In this document: one piece after another, positions 1 through 6,502 of the stretch
How the letters are laid out: the number at the start of each line of letters is the position of its first letter
Numbering within the stretch: position 1 is the first letter of the stretch
Source of the DNA: Pyrinomonadaceae bacterium
GTDB taxonomy: Bacteria > Acidobacteriota > Blastocatellia > Pyrinomonadales > Pyrinomonadaceae
NCBI GenBank assembly: GCA_018060305.1
Contig: JAGOWF010000099.1
Coordinates: 1 to 9,164, forward strand
Direction: 5' to 3'
Length of the DNA: 9,164 bases
Position numbers and translations under genes: made by a program
The notes under the pieces: model-generated
What the model was told of the DNA's origin: nothing
The model's database searches: none
What the model saw: the letters and a program-made list of their open reading frames with translations, nothing else

Positions 1-582
1 AAACGCGGCGCGTGTCGGGGCGTCAACTCAAAGATCTCATGGACACAGGTCGAGACCGGCTCGGCGATAACGTGGAAGTACCCCAGTGTCATCCTGCAGG
101 GCGACAATTCGATCGGTGAGTTTTACTCGGTCGCTCTCACCAACAACGCCCAGATCGCCGATACAGGCACGAAGATGATCCACCTCGGCAAGAACACCAA
201 GTCAACGATCATCTCAAAAGGCATCTCTGCCGGCAGGTCGAACAACTCGTATCGCGGGCTCGTAAAGATCATGCCGAAAGCGACCGGTGCTCGAAACTAT
301 ACGCAATGCGACTCAATGTTGATCGGCGGCAAGTCGGAGGCAAACACGTTTCCCTACATCGAGATTATGAATAACACTGCCCGCGTTGAGCATGAGGCGA
401 CAACGTCGAAGATCAGCGAAGAGCAGCTCTTCTATCTTCAGCAACGCGGCATCTCACAAGAGGATGCGGTGTCGCTGATCATTAATGGTTTTTGCAAAGA
501 AGTCTTTCGTGAACTGCCGATGGAATATGCCGTCGAAGCTCAGAAGTTATTGGGATTGAAGCTCGAAGGGACAGTCGGATGA
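1..582 (+). CDS. sufB: SufB, Fe-S cluster assembly scaffold (C-terminal 193 residues; 5' end outside window)
   Basis: SufB is the core of the SufBCD complex, the cytosolic scaffold on which iron-sulfur clusters are built. The reading frame is open from base 1 and ends at TGA 580-582. It covers roughly the last 40% of a protein that is about 470-495 residues in the family. Near-invariant SufB blocks are visible: NSKISWTQVETGSAITWKYP, then GEFYSVALTN, TKMIHLGKNTKSTIISKG, ARNYTQCDSMLIGG and HEATTSKI. The Cys of TQCDSM (codon 307) lines up with E. coli Cys405, the proposed sulfur acceptor, and the Glu of HEATTS (codon 394) with Glu434, so the beta-helix active region is intact. The C-terminal helical segment (LFYLQQRGISQEDAVSLIINGFC) is the usual SufC-binding part. 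It is the first visible gene of the suf operon. Identification is secure; only the N-terminus is missing. Confidence 0.97.
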   Translation, partial: KRGACRGVNSKISWTQVETGSAITWKYPSVILQGDNSIGEFYSVALTNNAQIADTGTKMIHLGKNTKSTIISKGISAGRSNNSYRGLVKIMPKATGARNYTQCDSMLIGGKSEANTFPYIEIMNNTARVEHEATTSKISEEQLFYLQQRGISQEDAVSLIINGFCKEVFRELPMEYAVEAQKLLGLKLEGTVG

Positions 583-638
583 GCGGACTCATTACGCCGC
601 ATGTCGATCTGTCGAAATGTCGGTCTGCAAGTTTTTGA
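579..638 (+). other. Possible 19-codon coupled mini-ORF between sufB and the GNAT gene
   Basis: An ATG at 579 overlaps the sufB stop (ATGA) and has AAGGG at 566-570 with 8-nt spacing, a credible ribosome binding site. It reads 19 codons (MSGLITPHVDLSKCRSASF) to TGA 636-638. The next codon, GTG 639, is in the same frame and is the first possible start of the downstream acetyltransferase. It could be a real leader peptide that carries ribosomes across the gap, or the cut-off original N-terminus of the acetyltransferase, or chance. The peptide matches nothing I recognise. Confidence 0.25.
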
Positions 639-647
639 GTGGAACGT

Positions 648-1142
648 ATGGATGAGGGCAAGGGCTCACCTAGGGTTGCGGTAAGGTTAGCGGGGCCGGG
701 CGACGAACATTTGGTCGAAGCGGTGATAACGGAGGCTTTTGCTCCGTTTCGGCATCTATATACGCCAGAAGCCTATGCCCATACGGCCATCCGTGCGAAC
801 GATATCAGAGAACGCTTTGCCGAAGGGCCGATCTGGCTGGCGTTTATGGGCGGCGAGCCGGCGGGCACTGTTTCAGGGTTACGGGACGGCGAGCGGTTCT
901 ACATCCGTTCGATGGGTGTCGTGCCGGTGGCTCAGGGTTACGGGATCGGGCACCGACTGCTGGCAGCACTCGAGGAGCACGCGCGAGATGAGGGATTCAA
1001 TAAACTCTATCTCTACACCACCTTCGTGCTCCCGCGGGCAAAGCCGTTATATGAGAAGAATGGATTCTATATCCTGCGCGAGACGCCGCCTGAAGAATGG
1101 TTCGGCATGGCGGGGATAGAAATGGAGAAAGTGCTGGATTGA
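648..1142 (+). CDS. GNAT-family N-acetyltransferase
   Basis: This is a single-domain GNAT protein that would transfer acetyl from acetyl-CoA to an amine on an unknown substrate. Numbered from the ATG at 648 (164 residues), the acetyl-CoA pyrophosphate loop is QGYGIG at about residues 96-101, preceded by the beta-4 strand IRSMGVVP and followed by the helix RLLAALEEHARDEG. The late motif LYEKNGF, typical of GNAT motif B, follows near residue 134. An alternative GTG start at 639 adds three residues. I prefer 648 because GAGTGG (637-642) lies 5 nt upstream of it, whereas nothing precedes 639. It lies between sufB and sufC with only 1 nt before sufC, so it is almost certainly in the suf transcript. 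GNAT enzymes are not a SUF component, and the substrate cannot be read from sequence (protein N-terminus, amino acid or small amine are all possible). Confidence 0.88.
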   Translation: MDEGKGSPRVAVRLAGPGDEHLVEAVITEAFAPFRHLYTPEAYAHTAIRANDIRERFAEGPIWLAFMGGEPAGTVSGLRDGERFYIRSMGVVPVAQGYGIGHRLLAALEEHARDEGFNKLYLYTTFVLPRAKPLYEKNGFYILRETPPEEWFGMAGIEMEKVLD

Positions 1143-1143
1143 A

Positions 1144-1896
1144 ATGTTACTAGAAATAAAGGGTTTACATGCCGGTATTGGCGGCAAAGAGATATTGAAG
1201 GGCTTGAATCTGCAGGTCGAAAAGGGCGAGGTCCACGCGATCATGGGGCCCAATGGTTCCGGCAAATCCACCTTGTCGAAGGTACTGGCCGGTCATCCGA
1301 GCTACGAAGTGATCTCAGGCGATGTGCTTTACGAGAGCAAGAATTTGCTCGAACTTGAACCGGACGAGCGCGCACGCGAAGGCGTCTTTATGGCTTTCCA
1401 GTATCCGGTCGAGGTCCCGGGCGTGTCGAATTCGCAGTTTCTACGCCTCGCATATAACGAGAAGATGAAACACCTCGGTGAGGAGGAACTTGATCCGCTG
1501 GAATTTAACGATTACCTGAAAGAGAAAGCCAAGATCGTCGATATGGATCCACAGTTTTTTAAGCGGTCGGTCAATGAAGGATTCTCAGGCGGAGAGAAGA
1601 AACGCAATGAGATACTGCAAATGGCGGTGCTAGAACCAAAGCTCGCGATACTCGATGAGACCGATTCCGGCCTCGACATCGACGCCTTGCGCATAGTCGC
1701 CGAGGGCGTCAACAAGCTGCGCAGCGACGACAATGCGATCATCCTCGTCACGCACTATCAGCGGCTTCTCAACTACATCGAGCCCGATTTTGTCCACGTC
1801 CTGGCAGACGGCAAGATCGTCAAGGAAGGGGGCAAGGGGCTTGCCGTCGAGTTGGAGGAAAAGGGCTACGACTGGGTCAAGGCCGCCGCGAAATGA
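1144..1896 (+). CDS. sufC: SufC, ABC-type ATPase of the SufBCD complex
   Basis: A 250-residue soluble ABC ATPase that binds SufB and SufD and drives their rearrangement during Fe-S cluster assembly. All nucleotide-binding motifs are present: Walker A GPNGSGKST (35-43, Lys41), Q-loop Gln86 in FMAFQYPVEVPG, signature FSGGEKKRNE (147-156), Walker B LAILDE (167-172, catalytic Glu172), the D-loop TDSGLD and the switch His204 in VTHYQRLL. The YPVEVPGVSN and SGGEKKRNE forms are diagnostic of SufC rather than transporter ATPases, and no membrane domain is linked. Length is typical (about 250). The ATG is 1 nt after the acetyltransferase stop and lacks a clear Shine-Dalgarno sequence, so translation is probably coupled. 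The stop overlaps the sufD start as ATGA (1893-1896). Confidence 0.98.
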   Translation: MLLEIKGLHAGIGGKEILKGLNLQVEKGEVHAIMGPNGSGKSTLSKVLAGHPSYEVISGDVLYESKNLLELEPDERAREGVFMAFQYPVEVPGVSNSQFLRLAYNEKMKHLGEEELDPLEFNDYLKEKAKIVDMDPQFFKRSVNEGFSGGEKKRNEILQMAVLEPKLAILDETDSGLDIDALRIVAEGVNKLRSDDNAIILVTHYQRLLNYIEPDFVHVLADGKIVKEGGKGLAVELEEKGYDWVKAAAK

Positions 1897-3038
1897 TGGC
1901 TGCACAACTGGCAAGAGAGACTAATTTTGGCGCGCGGTTTCGTGACTCGATAGCGAACGAACCGGACGAAAGACTGCGCGGACTTCGTGAAGAGGCTTTC
2001 AGCTTTTTTGAATCGAACGGCTTCCCAACGCCGCAAAATGAAGACTGGAAGTACACGAATGTCACGGCATTGGCTGCAATCGAATGGGCGGTCGATGTCT
2101 CTTCGATCGCGGCTGGGCAGGAAGTCCCGCTCGACGTTGTGCGCCAATTTCGTGCAGATCGAAACGGCTTTACCGCGCTAAATCTTGCGTTTGCAAAGAT
2201 AGCCGTCCTCCGCATCGCGAAGGACACGATCATCGACGAGCCCGTTGAGTTTTTATTTGCCGGTGACGACGGTCGGGCGATCTTTCCTCACATTATCGTT
2301 GTCGCCGAATCAGGCAGCAAGGCAACGATGATCGAAACCTACGACTCGCAAGCGCAGAGTTTTACGAACGCCGCCGCTCAAATCGTCGTCGAGGATAACG
2401 CAAGCCTGACGCACTATCGCGTGCAGCGTGACTCGGCCGAGGCATTTCATTACGGCGTTTCCGAGGTCAGCATGGGGCGCGACAGCCGATACGACCTGAC
2501 CTCGATCAACCTCGGCGGCGCGATCTCGCGGCACGATATCGATGTGAAATTCACCGCCGAGGGCGGTGAGGCTTGGGTTGACGGGCTGTATATGCTCTCG
2601 GAAACACAGCACAGCGACACGCATTCGGTGATCGACCACACCGTTCCAAACTGCACATCACACCAGAATTACAAGGGCGTGCTCAACGACAAGTCGCGGG
2701 GGGTGTTTAACGGGAAAGTCTTTGTTCGTGAGAATGCGCACGGCACTGATGCACAGCAATCAAATAAAAACCTTCTGTTGTCGAACGATGCACGCGTCGA
2801 TACAAAGCCGCAGCTTGAGATATTCAATGACGACGTAAAGTGCGCCCACGGAGCGACCGTCGGGCAGCTCGAGGAAGAGGAGCTTTTCTATCTGCTGACA
2901 CGCGGCCTGCCCGAGACACTCGCGCGAAATCTGCTGACGTATGGCTTTGCTGAGGAGATCATTAACAAGATCGCCATAGAATCGATCAAGACTGACCTTG
3001 ATGCGATGGTCTTGAATCGGTTAGGAACGGTTATTTAA
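1893..3038 (+). CDS. sufD: SufD, Fe-S assembly scaffold subunit
   Basis: SufD is the paralogue of SufB and forms the SufB-SufC2-SufD complex, where it is needed for iron entry. It has 381 residues (E. coli SufD has 423), with the difference mostly in the N-terminal part. The N-terminal helical domain ends in the family motif NEDWKYTNV (Trp52). The C-terminal beta-helix shows YKGVLNDKSRGVFNGKVFV, HGTDAQQSNKNLLLS and DTKPQLEIFNDDVKCAHGAT. Cys317 and His319 in KCAHGATVG match E. coli Cys358 and His360, the latter implicated at the SufB-SufD interface where the cluster forms. The start overlaps the sufC stop (ATGA). A second ATG directly follows (1896) and could equally be used, changing one residue. 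No good Shine-Dalgarno sequence is seen, which fits translational coupling to sufC. Confidence 0.97.
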   Translation: MMAAQLARETNFGARFRDSIANEPDERLRGLREEAFSFFESNGFPTPQNEDWKYTNVTALAAIEWAVDVSSIAAGQEVPLDVVRQFRADRNGFTALNLAFAKIAVLRIAKDTIIDEPVEFLFAGDDGRAIFPHIIVVAESGSKATMIETYDSQAQSFTNAAAQIVVEDNASLTHYRVQRDSAEAFHYGVSEVSMGRDSRYDLTSINLGGAISRHDIDVKFTAEGGEAWVDGLYMLSETQHSDTHSVIDHTVPNCTSHQNYKGVLNDKSRGVFNGKVFVRENAHGTDAQQSNKNLLLSNDARVDTKPQLEIFNDDVKCAHGATVGQLEEEELFYLLTRGLPETLARNLLTYGFAEEIINKIAIESIKTDLDAMVLNRLGTVI

Positions 3039-3040
3039 CT

Positions 3041-3067
3041 CTCGGTGAACTCTGTGACCTCTGTGGC
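3041..3067 (+). repeat. Three-unit 9-nt tandem repeat in the sufD-sufS gap
   Basis: Three consecutive 9-mers are seen: CTCGGTGAA, CTCTGTGAC and CTCTGTGGC. On the minus strand they read as CACAGAG-type units (GCCACAGAG, GTCACAGAG, TTCACCGAG). They fill most of the 36-nt gap between the sufD stop and the preferred sufS start. From memory, CACAGAG-unit simple repeats occur dispersed in intergenic DNA of several bacterial phyla, where they give spurious small ORFs with HRGHRxHRE peptides; the antisense frame here indeed reads HRGHRVHRE. The repeat also keeps a sufS frame open upstream to GTG 3045, which can mislead start calling. Confidence 0.6.
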
Positions 3068-3074
3068 AAAAGAA

Positions 3075-4295
3075 ATGGCTTTCGATGTGGACAAGGTAAG
3101 ACGCGATTTTCCCGTGCTTTCGCAGACGGTAAACGGCCAGCCGCTCGTGTATCTTGATAACGCCGCGTCGTCGCAGGTGCCGCAGTCGGTGATCGACCGC
3201 ACATCGAAGTATCTCGCCGAAGAGCACTCAAACATTCATCGCGGCGTTCACTACCTGTCTCAGCATGCCACGACCGCGTATGAAGCCGCCAGGGAGAAAG
3301 TAAAGCGATTTATCAATGCTCCCGACGTCAAGGAGTGTATCTTTGTTCGCGGCACGACCGAGGGTATCAATCTGGTCGCTCAGTCATACGGGAAGAAGTT
3401 TATTAACCAAGGTGACGAGCTACTTATCTCGCAGATGGAGCACCACTCGAACATCATCCCGTGGCAGATGATCGCCGACGACCGCGGCGCCAAGATCAAG
3501 GTCATTCCGATGAATGACCGTGGCGAGTTGATCATCGACGAGTTCGAGAACATGCTCAATGAGCGGACCCGGATCGTCGCGGTCGCGCACGTCTCAAACG
3601 CATTGGGCACGGTCAATCCTATCAAGGAAATGATCGCGACCGCCCACAAGTTCGGCGTGCCGGTGTGCGTCGATGCTGCCCAGAGCGTGCCTCATTTCCC
3701 GGTCGATGTACAGGACCTCGACGCGGATTTTTTCGTCTTTTCGGGTCACAAAATGTTCGCCCCGACCGGCAGCGGTGTCGTTTACGGTAAGCGTAAATGG
3801 CTCGACGAGATGCCGCCATATCAAACGGGCGGCGGAATGATCCGCACGGTGAGTTTCGAGAAAACGACCTTTGCCCCGATCCCCGAAAAATTCGAGGCCG
3901 GAACGCCGGCCATCGCCGCAGGCATTGGGCTCGGTGCTGCGATCGATTACATCAACACATTGGATTTCGAAGCGGCCGCAGCGTACGAGCACGAACTGCT
4001 CGAATACGCCACAAGCCGCCTCGCCGACATTCCCGGCGTGACAATTGTGGGAACAGCCGCCAACAAGGCCAGCGTTCTCTCGTTCACCATCGAAGGCATC
4101 CACCCGCACGACATTGGAACGATCCTCGATCAACAGGGCATCGCTATCAGGGCAGGGCATCATTGCGCACAGCCGGTGATGCAGTTCTTTGATGTGCCGG
4201 CAACCGCGCGAGCGAGTTTTGCCTTTTACAACACCCGCGAAGAAGTCGGCAAGCTCGCGGATTCCATCCAGAAAGTGATAGAGGTCTTTGCCTAG
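3075..4295 (+). CDS. sufS: SufS, group II cysteine desulfurase
   Basis: A PLP-dependent cysteine desulfurase that converts cysteine to alanine and holds the sulfur as a persulfide for SufU/SufBCD. With the ATG at 3075 the protein has 406 residues, begins MAFDVDKVRRDFPVLS and aligns from residue 1 with E. coli SufS (also 406). An in-frame GTG at 3045 would add ten residues encoded by the tandem repeat, so I reject it. The PLP lysine is Lys226 in SGHKMFAP. The persulfide cysteine is Cys364 in RAGHHCAQP; both numbers equal those of E. coli. The active-site His motif QMEHHSNIIPWQM and the sheet motif RGTTEGINLV are also present. The HHCAQP form without the long flexible loop places it in group II (SufS/CsdA). 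SufU nearby is its likely sulfur acceptor. The start has only a weak A/G-rich stretch upstream. Confidence 0.97.
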   Translation: MAFDVDKVRRDFPVLSQTVNGQPLVYLDNAASSQVPQSVIDRTSKYLAEEHSNIHRGVHYLSQHATTAYEAAREKVKRFINAPDVKECIFVRGTTEGINLVAQSYGKKFINQGDELLISQMEHHSNIIPWQMIADDRGAKIKVIPMNDRGELIIDEFENMLNERTRIVAVAHVSNALGTVNPIKEMIATAHKFGVPVCVDAAQSVPHFPVDVQDLDADFFVFSGHKMFAPTGSGVVYGKRKWLDEMPPYQTGGGMIRTVSFEKTTFAPIPEKFEAGTPAIAAGIGLGAAIDYINTLDFEAAAAYEHELLEYATSRLADIPGVTIVGTAANKASVLSFTIEGIHPHDIGTILDQQGIAIRAGHHCAQPVMQFFDVPATARASFAFYNTREEVGKLADSIQKVIEVFA

Positions 4296-4298
4296 GCT

Positions 4299-4323
4299 TG
4301 TGAGTTTCGTCACTTCACTCACA
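4299..4323 (+). other. Small inverted repeat in the sufS-fhs gap
   Basis: TGTGAG (4299-4304) and CTCACA (4318-4323) are perfect inverted repeats around a 13-nt loop, starting 3 nt after the sufS stop. There is no T-run after it, so it is not a convincing intrinsic terminator. It could be an RNA hairpin that stabilises or attenuates the upstream message, or it could be chance. Confidence 0.3.
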
Positions 4324-4342
4324 GCAGAAATCAGGCGATAAT
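4314..4342 (+). promoter_or_regulatory. Possible internal promoter giving a leaderless fhs transcript
   Basis: A -35-like TTCACT (4314-4319, 4 of 6 to TTGACA) and a -10-like GATAAT (4337-4342, 5 of 6 to TATAAT) are separated by exactly 17 nt. The expected start of transcription is about 4349, the A of the fhs ATG, which would give a leaderless message. Only a weak AGG (4333-4335, 13 nt away) could act as a ribosome binding site in a longer read-through message. The boxes are seen; function is inferred, and such matches arise by chance. Confidence 0.3.
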
Positions 4343-4348
4343 CACTGA

Positions 4349-6049
4349 ATGCACTCAGACCTCTACATCGCGCAGCGTGCCAAACTTCGCCCGGTCGAGG
4401 AGATCGCCGAACAGCTAGGGCTTGGCCATGATGATATTGACCGCTATGGCAGCCCTTATATCGCCAAGGTCCGACTGGACGTCCTCGACAAGTTAAAGGA
4501 TCGCCCGAACGCAAAGTATATCGACATCTCTGCGATTACTCCGACACCGTTGGGCGAAGGTAAATCTACGACGCTGATCGGCCTCGGCCAGGCGATGAAG
4601 CACATCGGCAAGCGCGCTGTCGTAACGCTAAGACAGCCCTCACAAGGGCCCACGTTTGGCATCAAGGGAGGAGCCGCCGGGGGCGGTCACGCTCAGGTTG
4701 TCCCGATGGAGACGTTCAACCTGAACCTTACTGGAGACATTCACGCCGTGACGGCCGCAAACAACCTGCTGGCTGCGATGATCGATAATCGCCTGCTTCG
4801 CGGCAATCCACTCAATATCAATCCGCACAGCATTACGTGGAAACGCGTCGTCGATACAAATGACCGCGCCCTCAGAAAGATAATCGTCGGCCTCGGCGGT
4901 CGTATGGAGGGCGGCATTCCACGCGAGACGGGTTTCGACATCACGGTTGCCTCAGAGGTGATGGCGATCCTGGCATTGACGACGTCGTTGCGCGACATGC
5001 GTGAACGGTTTGGGCGGATAGTTGTCGGGCTGACGCACGACAAAAAACCCGTGACGGCCGAGGAGGTAGGGGCGGCCGGGGCGATGACCGTTCTGATGCG
5101 CGACGCGATCAGGCCAACCATAATGCAGACGCTAGAGAATACGCCGGCACTTGTCCACGCGGGGCCCTTCGCAAATGTTGCCCACGGCAACAGCAGCATC
5201 CTGGCCGATCTGATCGGCGTCAAGACGGCTGAATATGTGATGACGGAATCAGGTTTTGGAGCCGATATCGGTGCCGAGAAGTTTTTCAATATAAAGTGCC
5301 GCTACAGCGGCCTGACGCCTGACGCCTGCGTCATCGTAACCACGATCCGCGCCCTCAAGTCACACAGCGGCAAGTACAAGATCATCGCCGGCAAGCCGTT
5401 GCCGCCCGAAATGCTGGAGAACAATGTAGCCGACATTGAGGCGGGAGCGTCAAACCTGCGAAAGCAGATCGAGAATGTCCGCATTCACGGTGTGACGCCC
5501 GTTGTCGCGATCAACGCATTTGAGTCGGACCACGCCGACGAGATAGATGCAGTCAAACGAATTGCGATCGAGTCAGGTGCGCTCGGGGCGGCGGTGTCAA
5601 CACACTGGGCCGATGGAGGTAAGGGAGCTGTCGAACTTGCCGAGATGGTCATTGCCGCTGCCGAGCAGCCAAGCGAGTTCAAGTTCCTCTACGACCTCGA
5701 CCAGCCGATCAAGTCGAAGATAGAGACAATTGCACAAAAGATATATGGCGCCGAGGATGTCTGGTACGAGCCATTTGCCGACCAGCAGATCAAAGCCTAC
5801 GAAGAGAATGGCTTTGGCGGCCTGCCGATCTGTATGGCGAAGACGCACCTGAGCCTGAGCCACGATCCGAAGCTTAAGGGTGCTCCGACGGGCTTCACGC
5901 TGCCGATCCGCGAGGTTAGGGCTAGTGTCGGTGCGGGATTCATCTACCCGATCTGTGGCGATATGCGAACGATGCCGGCACTTCCGGAGCATCCCGCAGC
6001 CGAACAGGTCGATATCGATGAGCACGGCAATATTGTAGGATTGTCCTAG
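4349..6049 (+). CDS. fhs: Formate-tetrahydrofolate ligase (monofunctional, C1-synthase-like)
   Basis: This cytosolic enzyme joins formate to tetrahydrofolate using ATP, giving 10-formyl-THF for one-carbon metabolism. It has 566 residues, near the 555-560 usual for bacterial Fhs. The ATP-binding loop is TPTPLGEGKSTT (64-75, Lys72). The core motif RQPSQGPTFGIKGG (95-108) is followed by GGGHAQVVPME and TGDIHAVTAANNL. Later blocks are HAGPFANVAHGNSS, GFGADIGAEKFFNIKCR, GLPICMAKTHLSLSH, and RASVGAGFIYP. RQPSQGP (rather than REPSLGP) and the KTHLSLSH/LPIREVRASVGAG blocks resemble the synthetase domain of eukaryotic C1-THF synthase rather than acetogen-type Fhs. The dehydrogenase/cyclohydrolase domain is absent, and an insertion that I recall in the eukaryotic enzyme before SITWKRVVDTND is missing. 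His114 replaces the usual Tyr in GGGYAQ. It sits between sufS and sufU with no gap before sufU. Confidence 0.96.
   Translation: MHSDLYIAQRAKLRPVEEIAEQLGLGHDDIDRYGSPYIAKVRLDVLDKLKDRPNAKYIDISAITPTPLGEGKSTTLIGLGQAMKHIGKRAVVTLRQPSQGPTFGIKGGAAGGGHAQVVPMETFNLNLTGDIHAVTAANNLLAAMIDNRLLRGNPLNINPHSITWKRVVDTNDRALRKIIVGLGGRMEGGIPRETGFDITVASEVMAILALTTSLRDMRERFGRIVVGLTHDKKPVTAEEVGAAGAMTVLMRDAIRPTIMQTLENTPALVHAGPFANVAHGNSSILADLIGVKTAEYVMTESGFGADIGAEKFFNIKCRYSGLTPDACVIVTTIRALKSHSGKYKIIAGKPLPPEMLENNVADIEAGASNLRKQIENVRIHGVTPVVAINAFESDHADEIDAVKRIAIESGALGAAVSTHWADGGKGAVELAEMVIAAAEQPSEFKFLYDLDQPIKSKIETIAQKIYGAEDVWYEPFADQQIKAYEENGFGGLPICMAKTHLSLSHDPKLKGAPTGFTLPIREVRASVGAGFIYPICGDMRTMPALPEHPAAEQVDIDEHGNIVGLS
6037..6040 (+). 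promoter_or_regulatory. Ribosome binding site of sufU inside the fhs 3' end
   Basis: AGGA lies 9 nt before the sufU ATG at 6050 and within the last codons of fhs. It supports this start and coupled translation of the two genes, since the fhs TAG abuts the sufU ATG. Confidence 0.5.
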
Positions 6050-6499
6050 ATGTCAGAACTTAGCGACCTATATCAGGAAACGATCCTGGAGCACAACAAG
6101 AACCCGCGTAACTTTCGCGAGATCGAGGACGCCGATCGCTCGGCAGACGGCAACAACCCACTCTGCGGTGACGCGCTGCGCGTATATCTGAAGGTCAAAG
6201 ACGATGTTGTGGATGACGTCGCGTTCAAGGGCTCCGGCTGCGCGATCTCAAAGGCCTCGGCGTCAATGATGACGCAGGCCGTTAAGGGCCGAACGAGAGG
6301 CGAGGTAGAAGAACTGTTTGATGAGTTTCACCGGATGGTGACCGGCGGTCTCGATCCTGAGGCGGAAGCGACGCACCTTGGTAAGCTGCGAGTATTTGCC
6401 GGCGTGCTCGAGTTTCCGGCACGCGTTAAGTGTGCATCGCTCAGTTGGCATACGCTGCATGCGGCGCTTCAGGGCGACGAGAGCGTCTCAACCGAATAG
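6050..6499 (+). CDS. sufU: SufU, zinc-dependent sulfur transferase partner of SufS
   Basis: SufU accepts persulfide sulfur from SufS, using a zinc site, and passes it to the SufBCD scaffold. This 149-residue protein has the IscU/SufU fold with Cys39 and Asp41 in NPLCGDALRV, Cys64 in GSGCAISKAS and Cys128 in RVKCASLSWHTL, the four zinc-site residues known from SufU. The roughly 18-residue insertion between the second and third cysteines (about 88-106), characteristic of SufU, separates it from IscU scaffolds. The IscU co-chaperone motif LPPVK is absent, and no hscA/hscB is nearby. The start is ATG 6050, directly after the fhs stop, with AGGA 9 nt upstream. It replaces the SufE role in this operon: no sufE is seen in the window. 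Confidence 0.95.
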   Translation: MSELSDLYQETILEHNKNPRNFREIEDADRSADGNNPLCGDALRVYLKVKDDVVDDVAFKGSGCAISKASASMMTQAVKGRTRGEVEELFDEFHRMVTGGLDPEAEATHLGKLRVFAGVLEFPARVKCASLSWHTLHAALQGDESVSTE

Positions 6500-6502
6500 C
6501 AT

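Noticed and set aside
3045..3074. GTG 3045 as the SufS start
   Set aside because: The extra ten residues come from the tandem repeat, no ribosome binding site precedes it, and ATG 3075 gives exact N-terminal alignment with E. coli SufS and the same total length.
4299..4348. sufS-fhs gap hairpin as a terminator splitting the operon
   Set aside because: Only a 6-bp stem with a 13-nt loop and no U-tract; fhs likely also receives read-through transcription.
3594..4514. 306-codon open frame on the minus strand, opposite sufS and the start of fhs
   Set aside because: It lies opposite clearly conserved proteins, has no recognisable motif and an unusual His/Arg/Cys-rich composition, as expected of an antisense shadow.
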